From Bacillota bacterium (GTDB lineage Bacteria; Bacillota; Clostridia; Acetivibrionales; DSM-1351), in assembly GCA_023417285.1 (NCBI GenBank), contig JAEZFR010000027.1, forward strand, positions 1 through 6,306: a stretch of 6,306 nucleotides of DNA, written 5' to 3'. The number at the start of each line of letters is the position of its first letter. Position 1 is the stretch's first letter. The position numbers and the translations under genes were made by a program. This document shows, one piece after another, positions 1 to 3,643 of this stretch. The notes beneath the pieces were generated by a model. It had not been told where the DNA came from and did not search any database. It worked only from the letters and a program-made list of their open reading frames with translations.

Positions 1-973
1 GTTCAACGCTTTCAAAGTCCTCCCTGCTCATAACTGATACAGGGGAGTGAATATATCTGCAAGGCACAGAGATTGAAGCTGTTTTTGCTCCTTTACCCGT
101 TCTCTGTATCTGTCCTGCATCATTTCCTCCGGTAGTGGTTTGCTTGTACTGAACCTTTATTCCGCTGTCCTTAGCAAGCTGATAAATGTATTTTACCAGG
201 TCCTTGTCACAAAGGCAGGTTCTGTCCATGAAGGTCAATGCAGCACCGTTGCCTAAAACAGTTGAATAATCCTGCTTTTCAACCTCGGGAACATCAGCAC
301 AGGTAGTACCCTCTATTACTAAAGCTATATCCGGCATAACCCTGTAAGCTGCAACCTGTGCACCTCTTAAGCCAACTTCCTCCTGCACAGTAAAGCAAAC
401 ATACAGTTCAAAGTCGTACTCGTGCTTTAGCACTTCCATAAGCACAGCACATCCAACTCTATCGTCCAATGCCTTAGCCTTGATGCAATTGTCACCAAAC
501 TCAATAAATTCAGAGTCGAACGCAGCAAACTCAGCCAATGGAGCAAGCTTCTCAGCCTCCTCCTTACTCTCAGCGCCAACATCAATATAAAGGTTTTTAA
601 CCTTGGTTATCTTGGTGCGCTCATCTTTATCCTGCATGTGTATAGGTTTTGCACCTATTATACCTTTTACCCGGTCTTTGCCAATGGTTACTCTTTTACC
701 CGGAAGTATTCTGTCATCAATACCTCCTACACACTTAAATTTGATATAACCCTTATCTGTGTGACCCGATACAATAAAGCCAACCTCGTCCATATGAGCG
801 GACAACATCACCTTTGCACTATTGCCTCTTCCTTTTTTGTGGCAGATAATGTTTCCAATAGAATCCACGATAATGTCATCACATAGGTTTTTTACTTTTT
901 CTATGATAAACTCTCTTACTTCGTTTTCGTTACCTGCAACGCCGTTTAATGTGGTAAGTTCTTGCAAAATCAT
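1..973 (-). CDS. M42 family metallo-aminopeptidase (partial, C-terminus off the left edge)
   Basis: The reading frame is open from an ATG at 973 to the window edge (324 codons), so the last few tens of residues are missing compared with the usual M42 length of about 340-360. It begins MILQELTTLNGVAGNE, typical of the glutamyl aminopeptidase/CelM-like/TET group. The dinuclear metal site is visible: His60 in SAHMDEVGF, Asp170 in KALDDR, Glu198 (probable general base) and Glu199 in VQEEVGLRGA, Glu221 in IEGTT, and His309 in CRYIHSP. By family knowledge these are cytoplasmic enzymes that remove N-terminal residues from peptides released by proteases, usually as large tetrahedral dodecamers; substrate preference cannot be read from sequence. 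GAGAGG at 982-987 lies 8 nt before the ATG and supports this start. The paralogous gene upstream ends only 16 bp away, so the two are probably co-transcribed. Older annotations sometimes call such proteins endoglucanase M; the peptidase call is better supported. Confidence 0.95.
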   Translation of the reverse strand, partial: MILQELTTLNGVAGNENEVREFIIEKVKNLCDDIIVDSIGNIICHKKGRGNSAKVMLSAHMDEVGFIVSGHTDKGYIKFKCVGGIDDRILPGKRVTIGKDRVKGIIGAKPIHMQDKDERTKITKVKNLYIDVGAESKEEAEKLAPLAEFAAFDSEFIEFGDNCIKAKALDDRVGCAVLMEVLKHEYDFELYVCFTVQEEVGLRGAQVAAYRVMPDIALVIEGTTCADVPEVEKQDYSTVLGNGAALTFMDRTCLCDKDLVKYIYQLAKDSGIKVQYKQTTTGGNDAGQIQRTGKGAKTASISVPCRYIHSPVSVMSREDFESVE

Positions 974-981
974 TAAAAATA

Positions 982-987
982 CCTCTC
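982..987 (-). promoter_or_regulatory. Ribosome binding site of the downstream M42 gene
   Basis: On the minus strand this reads GAGAGG, 8 nt before the ATG at 973. It sits inside the 16-bp gap right after the TGA of the upstream M42 gene (990-992), an arrangement that favours re-initiation and co-translation of the pair. Confidence 0.7.
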
Positions 988-989
988 AA

Positions 990-2042
990 TCAATATAGTG
1001 TTAAGACTTCAGAAACCTCCTGCTGACTAAGCTTTAAAAACTCGGCTGCAATCCTTGCCGTATATTTAACATCTGCTGTAGCAATAACCTCTACCTGAGT
1101 ATGCATATATCTCAGAGGGATTGAAAGCAGTACAGTTGGTATACCAAGGCAGGAAACCTGTGTAGCCCAAGCCTCTGTGCCTGTATCTCCCGACTCAACC
1201 ATTTTTTGAAAGGGTATCATGGCTTCCTTTGCCAAATCAAAGCACTTCCTAACCATTTGTGGTTGTAAATTTGGACCTATAGCGATTTCAGGACCTTTTC
1301 CTAATACTGACGTATTATCCCTTGGAGCATCGGGTATTTCACCGTGTGAAACATCTATTACAAAGGCAGCATCGGGTAATAATGCATGGGAAGCGGTAAT
1401 AACGCCCGTGAGGTAGGTCTCTTCCTGAGTAGAAGCCACACAGATAATAGTGTTTTCGTGCTTTACATTTTGCATAAGCTTAAGCACCTCAATTAGACAA
1501 CTTACACCGGCCCTGTTGTCAAGCGCTTTGCAGCAAACCTTGCCTCCAGCGAGAGAAGTAAACGGAGCTTTTATTGTAATAAGGTCTCCAATTGAAACCA
1601 GCTCTTTTAGCTTGCCGCCGCCAATTCCTGTATCTACTCTCAAACCATCTAATTTGATTGTTTTGTCTCTATCCTCCGGTTTTAATAGATGCGGCGGCGT
1701 TGCACCGATGACACCATAAATGTCCTTTTTACCGTGGACAATTACCTCTTGTGCTAACAATACCTTTGCGTCCACCCCACCAATATTTGAAATCCCAATG
1801 TAGCCATTATCATCAACAGATGAAACAATTAATCCTATTTCATCCATATGGGCAGTGAGCATAATTTTCTTTGCCGCTTTGTGGGAACCATTTTTTACGC
1901 ATATAACATTATAAAATCTGTCTATATATACTTCATCACACAGATCCTTAAAAATATTCAAAAGTGATTGTGCAGCTTGCTTTTCAAAGCCTGCAACTGA
2001 AGTAAGCAAAGACAACTTTTCAAGATTTTGAGTAATGCTCAT
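990..2042 (-). CDS. M42 family metallo-aminopeptidase (complete, divergent paralogue)
   Basis: This complete 350-residue protein has the usual length of the M42 family. Visible metal and catalytic residues are His65 in TAHMDEIGL, Asp175 in KALDNR, Glu207 and Glu208 in STQEETYLTG, Asp230 in VIDVSHG and His314 in RYMHT, so the enzyme looks catalytically competent. The inserted PDZ-like dimerisation/oligomerisation domain usual for the family would fall at about residues 70-165. The likely role is cytoplasmic aminopeptidase trimming of short peptides. It is clearly homologous to the next gene downstream but not a recent duplicate: the two differ throughout, and the stretch after the Glu pair is TYLTG here against VGLRG in the neighbour. 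AGGAGA at 2049-2054, 6 nt upstream, fixes the ATG at 2042. It is the first gene of the visible operon. The exact peptide specificity is unknown, and an older 'cellulase M' label is possible but unlikely to reflect function. Confidence 0.95.
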   Translation of the reverse strand: MSITQNLEKLSLLTSVAGFEKQAAQSLLNIFKDLCDEVYIDRFYNVICVKNGSHKAAKKIMLTAHMDEIGLIVSSVDDNGYIGISNIGGVDAKVLLAQEVIVHGKKDIYGVIGATPPHLLKPEDRDKTIKLDGLRVDTGIGGGKLKELVSIGDLITIKAPFTSLAGGKVCCKALDNRAGVSCLIEVLKLMQNVKHENTIICVASTQEETYLTGVITASHALLPDAAFVIDVSHGEIPDAPRDNTSVLGKGPEIAIGPNLQPQMVRKCFDLAKEAMIPFQKMVESGDTGTEAWATQVSCLGIPTVLLSIPLRYMHTQVEVIATADVKYTARIAAEFLKLSQQEVSEVLTLY

Positions 2043-2048
2043 CTAAAG

Positions 2049-2054
2049 TCTCCT
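2049..2054 (-). promoter_or_regulatory. Ribosome binding site of the complete M42 gene
   Basis: Minus-strand AGGAGA preceded by an A-run, 6 nt before the ATG at 2042. It is a strong Shine-Dalgarno match and supports this start codon. Confidence 0.8.
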
Positions 2055-2075
2055 TTTTTCGTTTATAGAGCTATA

Positions 2076-2084
2076 ATAATACCA
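2076..2084 (-). promoter_or_regulatory. Candidate extended -10 promoter of the M42 operon
   Basis: The minus strand reads TGGTATTAT, which fits an extended -10 element (TG-N-TATTAT). It would start transcription about 25 nt before the ATG at 2042, just ahead of the ribosome binding site. No good -35 hexamer lies upstream (only GTTTTA/TTTTAT near 2098-2104). The surrounding DNA is so AT-rich that chance matches are likely, so this is tentative. Confidence 0.35.
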
Positions 2085-2232
2085 ACATAAACAACATATA
2101 AAACGCTAGTATTAATATTTGTAATACTATTATTATTGATACCTACACATATACTTATATATTTTATCAGCAAATAATATGTTTGTGTTCTTAAAATAAT
2201 TAATATTATTTCAAAAAAGATTAATTATTCTA

Positions 2233-2261
2233 TTGACATAATCAGTTTTTTTTAATATACT
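2233..2261 (+). promoter_or_regulatory. Sigma-A-type promoter of the tRNA cluster
   Basis: TTGACA at 2233-2238 and TATACT at 2256-2261 are separated by exactly 17 bp, a near-consensus housekeeping promoter. Transcription would start near 2268, giving a leader of roughly 14 nt before the first tRNA at 2282. It should drive the CAU tRNA and tRNA-Phe, and possibly tRNA-Tyr by read-through. Confidence 0.85.
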
Positions 2262-2281
2262 AAAACTCGCCCGTTTTTGAA

Positions 2282-2358
2282 GGGCCTTTAGCTCAGTTGG
2301 TTAGAGCAACCGGCTCATAACCGGTTGGTCCGGGGTTCGAGTCCCTGAAGGCCCACCA
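2282..2358 (+). tRNA. tRNA with CAU anticodon, probably tRNA-Ile2 (lysidine type); elongator tRNA-Met is the alternative
   Basis: This is a complete 77-nt cloverleaf: acceptor stem GGGCCTT/AAGGCCC, D-arm GCTC/GAGC, anticodon stem ACCGG/CCGGT around the loop CTCATAA (anticodon CAT at 2316-2318), T-arm CGGGG/CCCTG with loop TTCGAGT, discriminator A, and an encoded CCA end. The 1-72 pair is G-C, which argues against an initiator tRNA. Pairs C4-G69 and C5-G68 and the loop CTCATAA resemble the minor isoleucine tRNA, whose anticodon C is changed to lysidine by TilS so that it reads AUA. A CAU tRNA is easily annotated simply as Met. The structural call is firm and the amino-acid identity is an inference. 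Confidence 0.9.
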
Positions 2359-2392
2359 AGCACTTCTTTGTCCTTCAAAAATGTGAGTACTT

Positions 2393-2468
2393 GCCCAGAT
2401 AGCTCAGTCGGTAGAGCAAGGGACTGAAAATCCCTGTGTCGTTGGTTCGATTCCGACTCTGGGCACCA
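2393..2468 (+). tRNA. tRNA-Phe(GAA)
   Basis: This is a complete 76-nt cloverleaf: acceptor stem GCCCAGA/TCTGGGC, D-arm GCTC/GAGC, anticodon stem AGGGA/TCCCT with loop CTGAAAA (anticodon GAA at 2426-2428), T-arm loop TTCGATT, discriminator A and an encoded CCA. It lies 34 bp after the CAU tRNA with no terminator or promoter between them, so the two are very likely one transcript. Confidence 0.97.
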
Positions 2469-2490
2469 AGATTTTTTTAAAATATTTTTA

Positions 2491-2519
2491 TTGACACATA
2501 CTATGTTTTCATGCATAAT
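2491..2519 (+). promoter_or_regulatory. Sigma-A-type promoter ahead of tRNA-Tyr
   Basis: TTGACA at 2491-2496 and CATAAT at 2514-2519 are spaced by exactly 17 bp. Transcription would start around 2526, about 29 nt before tRNA-Tyr at 2555. The spacer also has a T-run just after tRNA-Phe (2472-2478) but no GC-rich hairpin, so tRNA-Tyr may be expressed both from here and by read-through. Confidence 0.75.
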
Positions 2520-2554
2520 ATATTTTGTCCTTAAAAACAAAACAAATTAATTAT

Positions 2555-2639
2555 GGAGGGGTTCCCGAGTGGCCAAAGGGGGCAGACTGTAAATCTGTTG
2601 CTTGTAGCTTCGATGGTTCGAATCCATCTCCCTCCACCA
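2555..2639 (+). tRNA. tRNA-Tyr(GTA), class II
   Basis: This 85-nt tRNA has acceptor stem GGAGGGG/TCCCTCC (one G-U pair at the base), anticodon stem GCAGA/TCTGT around loop CTGTAAA (anticodon GTA at 2589-2591), a long variable arm containing GCT-TGT-AGC, T-stem GATGG/CCATC with loop TTCGAAT, discriminator A and an encoded CCA. The long variable arm is expected for bacterial tyrosine tRNAs. The CCA end abuts the left arm of the terminator directly. Confidence 0.97.
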
Positions 2640-2740
2640 AAAATCCTTCATGCGAAAGCATGGAGGATTTTTACTTTTTATCTCTTACTTTATCACTATT
2701 ACCTTTTAAGCAATTCTTGTCCACATGAAGGATTTTTGGT
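2636..2740. repeat. 17-bp perfect inverted repeat of the tRNA-Tyr 3' end and terminator arm
   Basis: The 17 bases at 2636-2652 (discriminator and CCA of tRNA-Tyr plus most of the left terminator arm) are exactly the reverse complement of 2724-2740. The copies are 71 bp apart. The right copy also matches the right terminator arm as a direct repeat (CATGAAGGATTTTT against CATGGAGGATTTTT at 2659-2672). The left arm can therefore pair with either of two partners. Confidence 0.8.
2640..2680 (+). terminator. Rho-independent terminator after tRNA-Tyr, possibly bidirectional
   Basis: The arms at 2640-2653 and 2658-2671 form a 14-bp stem with a single G-U pair, closed by a GAAA tetraloop at 2654-2657 and followed by TTTTTAC then TTTTTA. 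It ends the plus-strand tRNA unit. Read on the minus strand the same hairpin is followed by five T's (2643-2639), so it may also end the convergent PHP gene, whose stop codon is at 2761-2763. Confidence 0.85.
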
Positions 2741-2741
2741 A

Positions 2742-2765
2742 AAGTATCATTTAAGAAGTATCATT
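2742..2765. repeat. 10-bp direct repeat across the PHP gene stop codon
   Basis: AAGTATCATT occurs at 2742-2751 and again at 2756-2765, with a 14-bp period. The second copy contains the stop codon of the PHP gene. It may be a small slippage duplication; no function is apparent. Confidence 0.5.
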
Positions 2766-3444
2766 CCTTTATGAGTACATATTCACGAGACCTCAATACC
2801 TCAACTAGCTCTTGCCCATTTCTAATGCGCCTTTTGGCTTCTATTCCTCCAACACAAACACTCAATTCATCGTGAGCATCCGCACCAGATACTAGTATTA
2901 GTTCAGGATGTGCTTGTGCATACCTCTCAGCCTCTAGGTTATTTTTTGGGGTATTAGCAGCATTATAAACCTCTATTCCGTCAATGAATTCAAGTGGAAG
3001 TACTCCGGGCTTTGGTATATAATAACGCTCACGAAAAGGATGGGCTTGTAAGCAAAGTACACCATTTGCGTGCATTATGCTGTACCATAATTTATAATCA
3101 CACTGTGATAATTCTGGGTTGGAATATAGAATTTCAGGAGTAACTCCGTAGCATAGTATCTCTATTCCCTCTGATACTATCTCTTCTATACCAAATATGA
3201 TGTCCAAATCATATTTTTCAGCTTCTTCACAGCAAGCAATATAATCCAACTCATATTGTCTTATGAATTCTGTCCAATCAAGATTACGATCAATGCCTGT
3301 GTACCCATGATAGAAATGATTGGTTATAACACAGCCACTATATCCACTAGAGTTTAATGCCTCCACCAATTGTCTTGGTGACATATTTCCACACGCACTG
3401 CAAGGATATGTATGGGTATGCATTTGGTATCTATATCTTTTCAA
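2761..3444 (-). CDS. PHP-domain metal-dependent phosphoesterase
   Basis: This 227-residue protein consists essentially of one PHP (polymerase and histidinol phosphatase) domain. Likely metal ligands are His9 and His11 in MHTHTYPCS, His43 in ITNHF, Glu87 in GIEEI, His135 in LQAHPFR, and Asp189 and His191 in GADAHD. Such TIM-barrel-like domains bind two or three metal ions and hydrolyse phosphomonoesters or phosphodiesters. The substrate here is unknown, and the sequence does not single out histidinol phosphatase over nucleotide or RNA-end phosphoesterases. No signal peptide or membrane segment is seen, so it is probably cytoplasmic. The start is a TTG at 3444: GGAGGG at 3452-3457 lies 7 nt upstream, whereas the first ATG (3423) is inside the protein and 28 nt from that site. 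The gene stands alone between two terminators, convergent with the tRNA unit, with a repeat-rich region upstream. Confidence 0.88.
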   Translation of the reverse strand: MKRYRYQMHTHTYPCSACGNMSPRQLVEALNSSGYSGCVITNHFYHGYTGIDRNLDWTEFIRQYELDYIACCEEAEKYDLDIIFGIEEIVSEGIEILCYGVTPEILYSNPELSQCDYKLWYSIMHANGVLCLQAHPFRERYYIPKPGVLPLEFIDGIEVYNAANTPKNNLEAERYAQAHPELILVSGADAHDELSVCVGGIEAKRRIRNGQELVEVLRSREYVLIKE

Positions 3445-3451
3445 AAGTTAA

Positions 3452-3457
3452 CCCTCC
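3452..3457 (-). promoter_or_regulatory. Ribosome binding site that sets the TTG start of the PHP gene
   Basis: Minus-strand GGAGGG, 7 nt before the TTG codon at 3442-3444. Its strength and spacing favour the TTG start over the internal ATG at codon 8, which would place only one residue before the catalytic HxH motif. Confidence 0.8.
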
Positions 3458-3468
3458 AAACTTGAACT

Positions 3469-3503
3469 AAAATAATGCCTCTTAACAAAAATAATCCTCT
3501 TAA
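3469..3503. repeat. Two imperfect direct repeats upstream of the PHP gene
   Basis: AAAATAATGCCTCTTAA at 3469-3485 and AAAATAATCCTCTTAA at 3488-3503 are identical except for one inserted G. They start 19 bp apart, close to two helical turns. They lie in the upstream region or leader of the PHP gene and the second overlaps the palindrome at 3498-3526. Confidence 0.7.
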
Positions 3504-3526
3504 TTAGCAGTATATGCTAATTAGGA
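3498..3526. promoter_or_regulatory. Palindrome around a -10-like hexamer, candidate operator of the PHP gene
   Basis: TAATTAGCA at 3501-3509 and TGCTAATTA at 3515-3523 are perfect inverted repeats around a 5-bp centre, extendable to about 12 pairs with one G-U. The minus-strand centre reads TATACT (3514-3509), which could be the -10 element of the PHP gene. No convincing -35 is seen upstream (TATATA at the right distance). A dimeric repressor site over the promoter is one reading; the role is inferred. Confidence 0.45.
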
Positions 3527-3545
3527 TACCATATATAAAAGAAGA

Positions 3546-3572
3546 AGCAAGCAAAATGATTCTTTGCTTGCT
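3546..3572 (-). terminator. Rho-independent terminator after the ABC transporter gene
   Basis: The arms AGCAAGCAAA (3546-3555) and TTTGCTTGCT (3563-3572) form a perfect 10-bp stem with a 7-nt loop. On the minus strand the hairpin is followed by the T-rich stretch TTCTTCTTTTATATA. It lies about 70 bp past the transporter stop codon and separates it from the PHP gene. Confidence 0.75.
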
Positions 3573-3643
3573 CCATAACTTTATTCTAAATTGATATTTT
3601 TTATATTTTTTATTTTCTTTTTCTGTTTAATATATTGCTTTTC

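Noticed and set aside
638..1719. Plus-strand open frames of 65-89 codons at 638-886, 1219-1416 and 1450-1719
   Set aside because: Each lies opposite strongly conserved M42 coding sequence, and their translations show no recognisable domain.
2043..2280. A small gene or riboswitch in the AT-rich region between the M42 operon and the tRNAs
   Set aside because: I see no ORF with a ribosome binding site and no stable conserved-looking structure, only promoter-like sequence.
2301..2540. Minus-strand 79-codon reading frame across the CAU tRNA and tRNA-Phe
   Set aside because: It is antisense to two clear tRNA genes. Peptides such as SGTRTPDQPVMSRLL are well-known spurious translations of tRNA antisense strands, and no ribosome binding site supports it.
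2555..2740. Integration (att) site of a mobile element at tRNA-Tyr
   Set aside because: The second copy of the tRNA 3' end is inverted rather than direct, only 17 bp long, and no integrase or element genes are present.
2525..2774. Two overlapping plus-strand frames (67 and 73 codons) through tRNA-Tyr
   Set aside because: They translate the tRNA-Tyr gene and its terminator; GGVPEWPKGADCKSVA-like peptides are classic false proteins from this tRNA.
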